Below, in pieces: positions 40,475 to 51,815 of a stretch of DNA of 64,000 nucleotides (positions within the stretch are counted from its first letter, which is position 1; each line of letters begins with the position of its first letter). The notes beneath the pieces are model-generated. The model was not told the DNA's origin. It made no database searches and was given only the letters and a program-made list of their open reading frames with translations. The DNA is taken from positions 1 to 64,000 of the forward strand of contig NZ_JARQWV010000027.1 in the NCBI RefSeq assembly GCF_029543245.1, in the 5' to 3' direction. A program made the position numbers and the translations under genes. Source of the DNA: Caulobacter endophyticus (GTDB lineage Bacteria; Pseudomonadota; Alphaproteobacteria; Caulobacterales; Caulobacteraceae).

Positions 40475-41122
40475 CTACCGCTCGCCCAGGTGCACGCGGA
40501 TCAGGCTGCGGGCGGCGCGGGCGACCGAGCGGGCCGGACCGTCGGCGCCGAGGGTGACGCGGGCGGTGTAGGAGCCCTCCATCAAGAGCATCAGGGCGTC
40601 GGCCAGTTCGTCGTCGGCCGCGCCCGCGCGGCGGCACAGGTCGACCAGCCGGCCGTGCAGCGAGCGCTTGTAGTTCACCGACACCTGCTGGGCCGGATGG
40701 TTCTCCTCGTGCAGCTCGATGGCGGCGTTGGCCAGCGGGCAGCCGTGGACGTTCATGTCGCAGGCCTTGGTCTCGAAGGCGTCGAAGATCGCCTCCAGCT
40801 GGCCGCGCGGGTCGCTGCAGCACATGGCCGTGACGCCGTCCCACCAGGCCCAGTACTCGCGCTCCTGCTCGCGCAGCACCTCGGCGACCAGTTCGTCCTT
40901 CGACGGGAAGTTCCGGTACAGCGTCATCTTGGTGGCCTCGGCCTCGGCCGCGATGGCCTCGACGCCGACGGCCCGGATGCCGTGCTGGTAGAAGAGCTCG
41001 CGGGCCGTCTCGAAGATCCGGTCGCGGGCGGGCCTCTTGGACGCCGGCGGGCCGTCCGGCGCGCACGCCGTCCCGACTCCCAGCTCCCCCGAGCCGACCT
41101 CCCCAGATTTTCTCGCAGCCAT
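40475..41122 (-). CDS. TetR-family repressor of the adjacent efflux operon
   Basis: A 215-residue TetR regulator. The helix-turn-helix is RDRIFETARELFYQHGIRAV, GVEAIAAEAEATKMTLYRNF, PSKDELV; the C-terminal ligand domain contains NVHGCPLANAAIELHEENHP. An unusual Gly/Pro-rich 30-residue N-terminus precedes it. It is divergent from the RND genes, with palindromic operators in the shared region, so it most likely represses the pump and itself until bound by a substrate. The ligand is unknown. Confidence 0.9.
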   Translation of the reverse strand: MAARKSGEVGSGELGVGTACAPDGPPASKRPARDRIFETARELFYQHGIRAVGVEAIAAEAEATKMTLYRNFPSKDELVAEVLREQEREYWAWWDGVTAMCCSDPRGQLEAIFDAFETKACDMNVHGCPLANAAIELHEENHPAQQVSVNYKRSLHGRLVDLCRRAGAADDELADALMLLMEGSYTARVTLGADGPARSVARAARSLIRVHLGER

Positions 41123-41150
41123 TTTCGCAGCACCTCGCCTTGACGTGAGA

Positions 41151-41197
41151 GTTACCGGTCAGTATCTCTCCGCCAGGGAGTGATACCGAACGGTATC
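41151..41197. promoter_or_regulatory. Probable TetR operators (two palindromes)
   Basis: GATACC-GAAC-GGTATC is a perfect inverted repeat at 41182-41197. A degenerate copy, GTTACC-GGTC-AGTATC, lies at 41151-41166. The 31-bp spacing puts both between the tetR and efflux promoters. Confidence 0.7.
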
Positions 41198-41290
41198 GTC
41201 ACATCCTAAATCGTCATTCCGCCGAGCCAAGTCAAGCAACAGACCCTGCGACATTTCTCCCCCTCTTACCCCTTGAACGGAGCGCAAGCC

Positions 41291-41467
41291 ATGCCGAACG
41301 CGAGCGACATCACCGCCGCCCCCGAAGCCGCCACGGCCTGCTCCTCCGGGTGGCTGGCCAGCGCCGCGCGCCACGGCCGTTCGATCCAGCGCTGGATCGG
41401 CAAGGCCGCCGCGCCCAAGCCCCGCACCCGGTCGTCGCGGCCCTACCGTCCGCCGACCTGGGAATAG
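41291..41467 (+). CDS. Possible small leader ORF before efflux operon
   Basis: A 58-residue frame, MPNASDITAAPEAATACSSG, ending in a basic Arg/Pro-rich tail. It lies between the operators and the adaptor gene, 71 bp before the latter. Composition is only weakly protein-like and no family is recognised. It could be a short basic protein or an untranslated leader. Confidence 0.35.
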   Translation: MPNASDITAAPEAATACSSGWLASAARHGRSIQRWIGKAAAPKPRTRSSRPYRPPTWE

Positions 41468-41538
41468 TTCCCCAAGCGTACCCGCTTCTCCTCCCCGTCC
41501 GCCCGCTCCCCCGGGTGTCTCTTTCGACAGGTCTTCCG

Positions 41539-42714
41539 ATGCGCCAAGCCATCAACACCTTCGCCGGCCTCGCCGCGCTGGCGGTCCTTACCGCCTGCAG
41601 CGCCCAGGCCAAGCCCGAACAGGGCCCCGCCCCCGCCGTGCAGGTCACCGTCGCCGACGTGGCCTTCAAGTCGCTGCGCCAGTGGGACGACTTCACCGGC
41701 CGCCTCGAGGCGGTCGACACCGTCGACATCCGTCCTCGGGTCGGCGGCTATGTGAACGCCGTGCGCTTTGCCGAAGGCGCCTATGTCCGCAAGGGCCAGG
41801 TGCTGTTCGAGATCGACCCGCGCCCGTTCCAGGCCGAGGCCGCCCGCGCCGGCGCCGAGGTGGCCCGCGCCAAGGCCGGCCTCGACCTGGCCGTCGTCAA
41901 CCGCGAGCGCGGCCAGCGGCTGATCGACCAGAATGCTCTCGCCCGCAGCGAATTCGACCGCCTTGCCTCGGAAGAAAAGGCCGCCCAGGCCAACCTCGCC
42001 GCCGCCCAGGCCGCCCTGCAGACCGCCCGCCTGAACCTGGAATGGACCCGCGTGGTCTCGCCGATCGACGGCCGCGTCTCCAAGGCCCGCATCACCCGCG
42101 GCAACCTGGTCACCCAGGCCGACATGCTGACCACGGTGGTCTCGGACGCGCCCATCTATGCGGCCTTCAGCGCCGACGAGCAGACCTTCCTGAAATACGC
42201 CGCCGCCGAGCGCGGCAAGGAAAGCCCGGTCTATATGGGCCTGATGACCGAGGACGGTTATCCGCACGAAGGCAAGCTGTCGTTCATCGACAACGCGCTC
42301 GACGCCAAGAGCGGCACGATCAGCGGCCGGGCGATCTTCGCCAACGCCGACGGCAAGTTCACGCCGGGCCTGTTCGCCCGCATCCGCCTGGTCAGCGCCT
42401 CGGCCCAGACCGTCGCCCTGACCCCCGACCGCGCCATCGCGACCGATCTTGGCAAACGCTACGTGATCGTCGTCGACCGGGCCAACAAGGCCCAGTACCG
42501 GCCGGTCGAGGTGGGCCCGCTGGCCGGCAACCTGCGCGTCGTCCGCCAGGGCCTCAAGCCCGGCGACCGGGTTATCGTCGGCGGCCTGCAGAAGGTGAAG
42601 CCCGGCGACACCGTCGCCCCGGTGGCGGTGAAGACGGAAGCCGCCGACCTCGGCCAGCTGGAAGCCGGCCCGCAGAAGGTGGCCGCCGTGGCTACGAGCA
42701 CGAGCCAGAACTGA
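41539..42714 (+). CDS. RND efflux periplasmic adaptor (membrane fusion) lipoprotein
   Basis: A 391-residue AcrA/MexE-type adaptor that links the inner-membrane pump to the outer-membrane channel. It starts MRQAINTFAGLAALAVLTAC, a lipoprotein signal with lipobox LTAC. Lipoyl halves are seen in DIRPRVGGYVNAVRFAEGAY and WTRVVSPIDGRVSKARI, with a helical hairpin between them (ARAKAGLDLAVVNRERGQRL) and the barrel (GTISGRAIFANADGKFTPGL). It is the first gene of the three-gene pump operon. Confidence 0.93.
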   Translation: MRQAINTFAGLAALAVLTACSAQAKPEQGPAPAVQVTVADVAFKSLRQWDDFTGRLEAVDTVDIRPRVGGYVNAVRFAEGAYVRKGQVLFEIDPRPFQAEAARAGAEVARAKAGLDLAVVNRERGQRLIDQNALARSEFDRLASEEKAAQANLAAAQAALQTARLNLEWTRVVSPIDGRVSKARITRGNLVTQADMLTTVVSDAPIYAAFSADEQTFLKYAAAERGKESPVYMGLMTEDGYPHEGKLSFIDNALDAKSGTISGRAIFANADGKFTPGLFARIRLVSASAQTVALTPDRAIATDLGKRYVIVVDRANKAQYRPVEVGPLAGNLRVVRQGLKPGDRVIVGGLQKVKPGDTVAPVAVKTEAADLGQLEAGPQKVAAVATSTSQN

Positions 42715-42716
42715 TT

Positions 42717-42838
42717 TCCCTCCCTTCCCCCTCCATGGGGGAAGGGCCGGGGATGGGGGTGACAGCGCGTCAGGACAAGGCGCCAGCCCCACCGCCGCAG
42801 ACACCCCCACCCTAGCCCTCCCCCATCAAGGGGGAGGG
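42717..42838. repeat. Palindromic intergenic repeats between adaptor and pump genes
   Basis: Paired CTTCCCCCTCCATGGGGGAAG and CCCTCCCCCATCAAGGGGGAGGG arms about 85 bp apart. Related to 46071-46197. Confidence 0.7.
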
Positions 42839-42878
42839 AACAGCTTCTTACGTCCCTCCCCTCGCCGGACGCCTCCCC

Positions 42879-45800
42879 ATGAATTTCGCAAAATTCTTCG
42901 TCGGACGACCGCGGTTCGCCGCCGTGCTGTCCATCGTCATCTTCATCGCAGGCCTCGTGGCCCTGCCCAACCTGCCGATCAGCGAGTACCCCGAAGTGGT
43001 GCCGCCGACGGTCGTCGTGCGCGCGGCCTATCCGGGCGCCAACCCGTCGGTGATCGGCGAGACGGTCGCCGCCCCGCTCGAACAGGCCATCAACGGCGTC
43101 GAGGGGATGATCTACCAGTCCTCGCAGTCGGCCGCAGACGGCGCGATGGTGCTGACCGTGACCTTCGCCCTGGGCACCGACCTCGATAAGGCCCAGGTGC
43201 AGGTGCAGAACCGCGTCGCCCAGGCCCTGCCGAAACTGCCCCAGGAGGTGCAGCGCATCGGCGTCACCACCGACAAGGCCTCGCCCGACCTGACCCTGGT
43301 CGTGCACATGATCTCGCCCAACAACCGCTACGACATGCTGTACCTCAGCAACTACGCGCAGCTGAACGTGCGCGACCGCCTCAAGCGGGTCGACGGCGTG
43401 GGCGACGTGCAGATCTTCGGCGCGGGCAGCTATTCGATGCGCGTCTGGCTCGACCCGGAAAAGGTCGCGGCGCTCGGCATGACCGCCGGCGACGTCGTGC
43501 GGGCCCTGCGCGAGCAGAACGTCCAGGTGGCCGCCGGCCAGTTGGGCGCCCCGCCCTCGTCGAACAACGCCGCCGACTTCCAGCTGTCGATCAACGCCCC
43601 CGGCCGCCTGACCGACGAGGAGCAGTTCCGGAACGTCATCATCCGCGCCGGCGCCGACGGCCAGATCACCCGCCTGGGCGACGTGGCCCGCGTGGAGCTG
43701 GGCGCCAACAACTACGCCCTGCGTTCCCTGCTCGACAACAAGTCGGCCGTGGCCGTGCCGATCTTCCAGCGCCCCGGCTCCAACGCCCTGCAGATGGCCA
43801 CCGACGTCAAGAAGACGATGGAGGAGCTGAAGAAGGACTTCCCTGAGGGCGTCGACTACGAGATCGTCTACGACACCACCGCCTTCGTGCAGGAATCGAT
43901 CAACTCGGTGGTCCACACCCTGATCGAGGCCATCATCCTGGTCGTGATCGTGGTGGTGATCTTCCTGCAGGGCTGGCGCGCCTCGGTGATCCCGCTGCTG
44001 GCCGTGCCCGTCTCACTGATCGGCACCTTCGCGATCATGCTGCTGCTGGGCTTTGGCCTCAACGCCCTGACCCTGTTCGGCCTGGTGCTGGCCATCGGCA
44101 TCGTCGTCGACGACGCCATCGTCGTGGTCGAGAACGTCGAGCGCCACATCGCCAACGGCCTGGAGCCCGCCGCCGCCACACGCAAGGCGATGAGCGAGGT
44201 CACCGGACCGATCATCGCCGTGGCCCTGGTGCTGTGCGCGGTGTTCATCCCCACGGCCTTCATCACCGGCCTGTCGGGCCAGTTCTACCGCCAGTTCGCC
44301 CTGACGATCGCCATCTCGACGATCATCTCGGCCATCAACTCCCTGACCCTGTCGCCGGCCCTGGCCGCCGTGCTCCTGAAGTCGCACCATGCGCCCAAGG
44401 ACCGCTTCCAGAAGCTGATCGACAAGGCCCTGGGCTGGCTGTTCACGCCCTTCAACCGCTTCTTCGCCAAGGCCTCCAACGGCTATGTGCGCGGCGTGTC
44501 CCGCACGCTGGGCCGCTCGCCGGTCGCCCTGGCGGTCTATGCCGGCCTGCTGCTGCTGACGGGGCTGGCCTTCGCCCGCACCCCGACCGGCTTCGTGCCC
44601 CAGCAGGACAAGGCCTATGTGGTGGCCGTCGTGCAGCTGCCCGACGCCGCCTCGCTGGACCGCACCGAGGCCGTCATCCGGCAGATGACCGACATCGCCA
44701 TGAAGACCCCCGGCGTCGAGCACGCCGTGGCCTTCCCCGGCCTGTCGGTCAACGGCCTGATCAACAGCCCCAACTCCGGCGCGATCTTCTTCCCGCTGTC
44801 GGACTTCAAGGAGCGGCGCGGCAAGGACGTCCAGGCCGGCGCCATCGTGGCGGCCCTGAACCAGAAGTTCGCGGCTATCCCCGACGCCCAGATCGCGGTC
44901 TTCCCGCCCCCGGCCGTCCAGGGCCTGGGCACCATCGGCGGCTTCCGCATGCAGATCGTCGACAAGGCGGGCCTGGGTTCGGACGCCCTCTACAAGGAGA
45001 CCCAGAACCTGATCGCCAAGGCGCAGAAGGATCCGGCCCTGGCCGGCGTCTTCTCCAGCTACCAGGTCAGCGTGCCCAAGATCCAGGCCGACATCGACCG
45101 CGAGAAGGCCCGCGCCCAGGGCGTGTCGCTGACCGACCTGTTCGAGACCATGCAGGTCTATCTGGGCTCGCTGTACGTCAACGACTTCAACCGCTTCGGG
45201 CGGACGTACGAGGTCAACGTGCAGGCCGAGCAGAACTTCCGCCTGCAGCCCGAACAGATGCTGCGCCTGCAGACCCGCAACGGCGACGGCCAGATGATCC
45301 CGCTGGGCGCCTTCGTCAGCTTCCACGAAGCCACCGGTCCCGACCGGGAGAGCCACTACAACGGCATGCTGACCGCCGAGATCAACGGCGGCCCCGCGCC
45401 GGGCTTCTCGACCGGCCAGGCCCAGAAGGCCCTGGAGGAGCTCGCCGCCCGCGAGCTGCCGCCGGGCATGGGCTTCGAATGGACCGAGCTGACCTACCAG
45501 CAGATCCTGGCCGGCAACACGGCGATCTACATCTTCCCGCTGTGCGTGCTGCTGGCCTTCCTCGTGCTGGTCGCCCAGTACGAAAGCTGGAGCCTGCCGC
45601 TGGTGGTGATCCTGATCGTTCCGATGACCCTGCTGTCGGCGCTGGCCGGCGTGCTGGTCGCCGGCGGCGACAACAACATCTTCACCCAGATCGGTCTGAT
45701 CGTGCTGGTGGGGCTGGCGTGCAAGAACGCCATCCTGATCGTCGAGTTCGCCCGCGAACGCGAGATCGAAGGCGACACGCCGCTCCAGGCGGTGCTCGAA

Positions 45801-46061
45801 GCCTGCCGCCTGCGCCTGCGTCCCATCCTGATGACCTCGATCGCCTTCATCATGGGCGTCTGGCCGCTGGTGGTGTCGCACGGGGCCGGGGCCGAGATGC
45901 GCCGGGCCATGGGCGTGGCGGTGTTCGCCGGCATGCTGGGCGTGACCGTCTTCGGCCTGATCCTGACGCCGGTGTTCTACTACGTCATCCGCCGGCTCTC
46001 GGGCCGCAAGTCGCTGGCGACCGCCCCCGCGGCCCCGGCGGTGGAGGCGCAGGCGCACTGA
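42879..46061 (+). CDS. RND multidrug efflux pump, inner-membrane subunit
   Basis: A 1060-residue AcrB/MexF-type proton-driven trimeric transporter. The N-terminus is MNFAKFFVGRPRFAAVLSIV (TM1) with LPNLPISEYPEVVPPTVVV. TM4 carries the proton-relay aspartates in LAIGIVVDDAIVVVENVERH. TM10-12 include LVALACKNAILIVEF-like sequence (LVGLACKNAILIVEFARE). Large periplasmic loops follow TM1 and TM7. Length and order fit the HAE1 family. It exports hydrophobic and amphiphilic drugs with the adaptor and channel on either side. Confidence 0.95.
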   Translation: MNFAKFFVGRPRFAAVLSIVIFIAGLVALPNLPISEYPEVVPPTVVVRAAYPGANPSVIGETVAAPLEQAINGVEGMIYQSSQSAADGAMVLTVTFALGTDLDKAQVQVQNRVAQALPKLPQEVQRIGVTTDKASPDLTLVVHMISPNNRYDMLYLSNYAQLNVRDRLKRVDGVGDVQIFGAGSYSMRVWLDPEKVAALGMTAGDVVRALREQNVQVAAGQLGAPPSSNNAADFQLSINAPGRLTDEEQFRNVIIRAGADGQITRLGDVARVELGANNYALRSLLDNKSAVAVPIFQRPGSNALQMATDVKKTMEELKKDFPEGVDYEIVYDTTAFVQESINSVVHTLIEAIILVVIVVVIFLQGWRASVIPLLAVPVSLIGTFAIMLLLGFGLNALTLFGLVLAIGIVVDDAIVVVENVERHIANGLEPAAATRKAMSEVTGPIIAVALVLCAVFIPTAFITGLSGQFYRQFALTIAISTIISAINSLTLSPALAAVLLKSHHAPKDRFQKLIDKALGWLFTPFNRFFAKASNGYVRGVSRTLGRSPVALAVYAGLLLLTGLAFARTPTGFVPQQDKAYVVAVVQLPDAASLDRTEAVIRQMTDIAMKTPGVEHAVAFPGLSVNGLINSPNSGAIFFPLSDFKERRGKDVQAGAIVAALNQKFAAIPDAQIAVFPPPAVQGLGTIGGFRMQIVDKAGLGSDALYKETQNLIAKAQKDPALAGVFSSYQVSVPKIQADIDREKARAQGVSLTDLFETMQVYLGSLYVNDFNRFGRTYEVNVQAEQNFRLQPEQMLRLQTRNGDGQMIPLGAFVSFHEATGPDRESHYNGMLTAEINGGPAPGFSTGQAQKALEELAARELPPGMGFEWTELTYQQILAGNTAIYIFPLCVLLAFLVLVAQYESWSLPLVVILIVPMTLLSALAGVLVAGGDNNIFTQIGLIVLVGLACKNAILIVEFAREREIEGDTPLQAVLEACRLRLRPILMTSIAFIMGVWPLVVSHGAGAEMRRAMGVAVFAGMLGVTVFGLILTPVFYYVIRRLSGRKSLATAPAAPAVEAQAH

Positions 46062-46070
46062 CGCCGCCCA

Positions 46071-46197
46071 TCTCCTCCCCTCCCCCTCGATGGGGGAGGG
46101 GTCAGGGGTGGGGGGTGAAGCGGCGTCGGCCGGCTCCCCATCCTGAAATGCTGTCACCCCCATCCCCGACCCTTCCCCCATCGAGGGGGAAGGGAGA
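46071..46197. repeat. Palindromic intergenic repeats between pump and channel genes
   Basis: CCCTCCCCCTCGATGGGGGAGGGG and CTTCCCCCATCGAGGGGGAAG arms, as in 42717-42838. Repetition inside one operon suggests RNA-level effects on relative expression. Confidence 0.7.
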
Positions 46198-46211
46198 CTT
46201 CCGAGGCTCCC

Positions 46212-47609
46212 ATGACCCTCCTTCGCACAGCCCTGATCGCCGGCGCCTCGCTGCTGGCCACGGCCTGCGCCGTCGGCCCGACCTACAAGGCCCCGGCCAC
46301 CGCCCCCGTCGCGCTCCAGAATGCGACCCCCGCCGTCGCCTCCACCGCCGCCAACCCCGAGGCCCAGTGGTGGAAGGCTTTCAACGACCCGACGCTGGAC
46401 GCCCTCGTCACCCAGGCCCTGGCCGCCAATCTCGACCTCAAGGTCGCCGTGGCCCGCGTCGACGAGGCCCGCGCCCTGTTCAAGGACGCGCGCCTGGACC
46501 AGATCCCGCGCGTCACCGCCTCGGGCGGCTATACCGACACCAAGCAGCAGCAGCCCGGCTTCTCCGACCAGCGGGTCGAGGTCGAGAGCTATCGCGCCGG
46601 CCTCGACGCGGCCTGGGAGATCGACCTCTTCGGCCGCGTGCGCCGCGGCGTGCAGGCCGCCAGCGCCGAGGCCGGCGCCGCCCAGGCCGACCTGCGCGAC
46701 GTGCAGGTGAGCATCGCCGCCGAGGTGGCCCGCAACTACCTGGAACTGCGCGGCGCCCAGGCCCGGCTGGCCGTGGCCCGCCGCAACCTCGAGACCCAGC
46801 GCGACACCCTGCGCCTGACCCGCGTGCGGTTCGAGGCCGGGGCCGGCGGGGCGATCGACGTGGCCAGCGCCGAGGCGCGCCTCAACGCCACGGAAGGCAC
46901 GATCCCCGACCTGGTCACCGCCGCCACCCGCGCCAACTATCGCCTGGCCGTGCTGACCGGCCAGCGCCCCGGCGCGCTGGACGCCCAGCTCGCGCCCCGC
47001 GCCGAAGAGCCGGCGCCGCTGGTCGCCGCCCTGCCGATCGGCGATGCGTCCGACTTCCTGCGCCGCCGCCCCGACGTGCAGGCGGCCGAGCGACGGCTGG
47101 CGGCCCAGACCGCCAAGGTCGGGGTGGCCACCGCCGACCTCTTCCCGCGCGTGCGGGTGACCGGCTTCGTCGGCTTCCTGTCGGGCACCTCGTCGGGCTT
47201 CGGCAACAGCGCCAGCCAGGCCTGGTCGGTCGCTCCCGCCGTCAGCTGGCCGGCTCTCGACCTGGGCGGCGCCCGCGCGCGGCTGAAGGCGGCGGAAGCC
47301 CGCAACGACGCGGCCCTGGCGGCCTACGACCAGACCGTGCTGGCGGCGATCGAAGACCTGGAGACGGCGCTGGTCTCCTACGCCCAGCGCCAGGCCCGGC
47401 TCAAAAGCCTGGCCGACCAGGCCGCCGCCTCGCGCCGCGCCGCCGAGCTGGCCCGTATCCAGTACAAGGAAGGCGGCATCGACTTCCTCATCCTGCTCGA
47501 CGCCGAACGCACCCTGCTGGCGGCCGAGGATTCGCTCACCGTGGCCGAGACCGGCGTGAACACCGACGTCGTGGCCATCTACAAGGCGCTGGGAGGCGGG
47601 TGGAGCTGA
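46212..47609 (+). CDS. Outer-membrane efflux channel, NodT/OprM family
   Basis: A 465-residue TolC-type lipoprotein. The signal MTLLRTALIAGASLLATAC ends in a lipobox cysteine, followed by VGPTYKAPA, the usual NodT start, then WWKAFNDPTLDALVTQAL. Two outer-membrane-factor repeats show LPIGDASDFLRRRPDVQAAE and the C-terminal RTLLAAEDSLTVAET. It completes the tripartite pump. Confidence 0.94.
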   Translation: MTLLRTALIAGASLLATACAVGPTYKAPATAPVALQNATPAVASTAANPEAQWWKAFNDPTLDALVTQALAANLDLKVAVARVDEARALFKDARLDQIPRVTASGGYTDTKQQQPGFSDQRVEVESYRAGLDAAWEIDLFGRVRRGVQAASAEAGAAQADLRDVQVSIAAEVARNYLELRGAQARLAVARRNLETQRDTLRLTRVRFEAGAGGAIDVASAEARLNATEGTIPDLVTAATRANYRLAVLTGQRPGALDAQLAPRAEEPAPLVAALPIGDASDFLRRRPDVQAAERRLAAQTAKVGVATADLFPRVRVTGFVGFLSGTSSGFGNSASQAWSVAPAVSWPALDLGGARARLKAAEARNDAALAAYDQTVLAAIEDLETALVSYAQRQARLKSLADQAAASRRAAELARIQYKEGGIDFLILLDAERTLLAAEDSLTVAETGVNTDVVAIYKALGGGWS

Positions 47610-47611
47610 TT

Positions 47612-47741
47612 TTCCTTCTCCCCTTGTGGGAGAAGGTGGCGGCGATAGCCGACGGATGAGGGGTCGCGCGGCCAGTTCTGAGAGACCCCTCACCCGGCCT
47701 CCCTCCGGGAGGCCACCCTCTCCCGCAAGGGGAGAGGGTTC
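47612..47741. repeat. Palindromic intergenic repeats after the efflux operon
   Basis: CCTTCTCCCCTTGTGGGAGAAGG, then a CTCACCCGGCCTCCCTCCGGGAG block identical in plan to 105-157. Probably terminates or insulates the operon. Confidence 0.7.
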
Positions 47742-47792
47742 AAAAGCCCCTCCCCCGTTCCTACCTGCACGGCTCCACCCTGGAGCCCCCGC

Positions 47793-48443
47793 ATGGCCGC
47801 AGCCGACGCCTATGTCTACCACCCCCGCGACGGCCACGGCCTGGCCCACGATCCGTTCAATTCCATCGTCGGCCCGCGCCCGATCGGCTGGATCTCGAGC
47901 GTGGACGCGGAGGGGCGGCGCAACCTCGCCCCCTACAGCTTCTTCAACGCCTTCAACTACACCCCGCCGATCGTCGGCTTCGCCTCGACGGGCTGGAAGG
48001 ACACCATCGCCAACGTCCAGGCCACCGGCGTGTTCTGCTGGAACCTGGCCACGCGCGAGCTGGCGGAAGCGATGAACATGACCTCGGCCCCCGCCGCGCC
48101 CGGCCAGGACGAGTTCGCGCTGGCCGGCCTGACGCCGGTCGACAGCAGCCTGATCGCCGCGCCTCGCGTGCTGGAAAGCCCGGTGAACTTCGAGTGCCGC
48201 GTCACCCAGTCGTTCCAGCTGACCACGGCGGCTGGCGAGGCTGTCGAGACCTGGATGACCTTCGGCGAGGTCGTGGCCGTACATATCGACCGCCGCCTCA
48301 TCAGGCCCGATCGCATCTATGACGCCCCCGCCGGGCAGCCGATCCTGCGCTGGGGCGGCCGGGGCGACTATGTCGCGGTGGACCCCGCCGCCATGTTCGA
48401 GATCTTCCGCCCCACCAAGGCCGACATCCCGCCGGCGGACTAG
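47793..48443 (+). CDS. Flavin reductase-like FMN-binding split-barrel protein
   Basis: A 216-residue flavoprotein of the DIM6/NTAB group. Motifs are DPFNSIVGPRPIGWISSVDA, RNLAPYSFFNAFNYTPPIVG and ATGVFCWNLATRELAEAMN, typical of FMN-binding split barrels with a second conserved block (SPVNFECRVTQSFQL). It probably reduces or binds FMN; partners are not visible. Its stop overlaps the convergent neighbour by 4 bp. Confidence 0.88.
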   Translation: MAAADAYVYHPRDGHGLAHDPFNSIVGPRPIGWISSVDAEGRRNLAPYSFFNAFNYTPPIVGFASTGWKDTIANVQATGVFCWNLATRELAEAMNMTSAPAAPGQDEFALAGLTPVDSSLIAAPRVLESPVNFECRVTQSFQLTTAAGEAVETWMTFGEVVAVHIDRRLIRPDRIYDAPAGQPILRWGGRGDYVAVDPAAMFEIFRPTKADIPPAD

Positions 48444-49291
48444 CGGCCGGCCTTGCCGTCGCGCGCGGCGCGCATCGCCGTGACGACCTGGCCGATCTGG
48501 GAGCCCCCGGGCGAGTCGGGCTTCACCGCCTGCAGGCCGCGCAGATAGGCGCGATCCATCGGCGAGGCGTCGGCCCGGCCCTCCTCTGTGAAGAGGTTCA
48601 GCACGGTGTTGAAGCCGGCGTAGTCACGGTCGGCGCGGGCCGAGGCCACGCCGGCCAGGGCGACGTAGTCGGCGAGGCCGGCCAGCTTGCGCCCGCCCAT
48701 CCGTCGGCGGTCGACCACGACGAACTGATCCTGGATCACCCCGACCACCGAGGTGCGCACGCGCGAGCCGGCGCTGCTGGTGGTGTACATCAGGAGGTCA
48801 TTGCCCAGGCCGTCGGCGCTGACCGCTCCCCGCATCACCTCCACCTCGGCGAAATTGGTCCACACCCGCACCGGACGGTCGGTGGTGGCGTAGCGCTCGA
48901 AGCTCAGCGGCCGCTCGCGGTCGACCCAGAACTTTCCGGCCGACCTGGCCTTGCGCACCAGTTTTTCCGGCTCGTCGGCCAGCACGACGGTGAGGTTGGG
49001 CCGGCAGCCCTTGGCCGCCATCCGCACCCCGGCCTCGCGGGCGACCTGGCTGATACGGTCATGCAGGTAGCGGTTCTCCTCGGTCCGCCCGCCGGCCACA
49101 TAGGGGCACAGCGGCGCGGCCCAGCTCATCACCTTGCCCGCCGGCGTCAGGGGCGTGGCCCGTCGCACGAAGTCCGGATAGGGATCCACGCCCTTGGGCG
49201 AGACCTCGACCTCCTCGACCGCCGGCGGCTGGGCCGCCCCCTGCGGAACCGACAGCGCCAGCATCGCGGCCGCCAACACCGAAACCGACAT
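48440..49291 (-). CDS. Secreted hypothetical protein
   Basis: A 283-residue protein from ATG 49291 with GGGAGGG upstream. The signal peptide MSVSVLAAAMLALSVPQGAAQ is followed by a body with CPYVAGGRTEENRYLHDRIS, CRPNLTVVLADEPEKLVRKAR and VIQDQFVVVDRRRMGGRKLAGLADYVAL. I have seen this type in Caulobacterales as an unannotated exported protein. No catalytic motif is recognised. Confidence 0.8.
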   Translation of the reverse strand: MSVSVLAAAMLALSVPQGAAQPPAVEEVEVSPKGVDPYPDFVRRATPLTPAGKVMSWAAPLCPYVAGGRTEENRYLHDRISQVAREAGVRMAAKGCRPNLTVVLADEPEKLVRKARSAGKFWVDRERPLSFERYATTDRPVRVWTNFAEVEVMRGAVSADGLGNDLLMYTTSSAGSRVRTSVVGVIQDQFVVVDRRRMGGRKLAGLADYVALAGVASARADRDYAGFNTVLNLFTEEGRADASPMDRAYLRGLQAVKPDSPGGSQIGQVVTAMRAARDGKAGR

Positions 49292-49364
49292 GAAAAACCC
49301 TCCCAGGTCGCTCAACCGGGGAGGGTTTCACAGAACATCGCTCGCCCACAAGGGCGAAGCGTCG

Positions 49365-51811
<2,447 letters not shown>

Positions 51812-51815
<4 letters not shown>

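Noticed and set aside
44013..48284. Very long minus-strand open frame (over 1400 codons) opposite the efflux genes
   Set aside because: It is antisense to well-supported RND and channel genes and is composed of Gly/Arg/His-rich shadow sequence expected from high GC3 codons.
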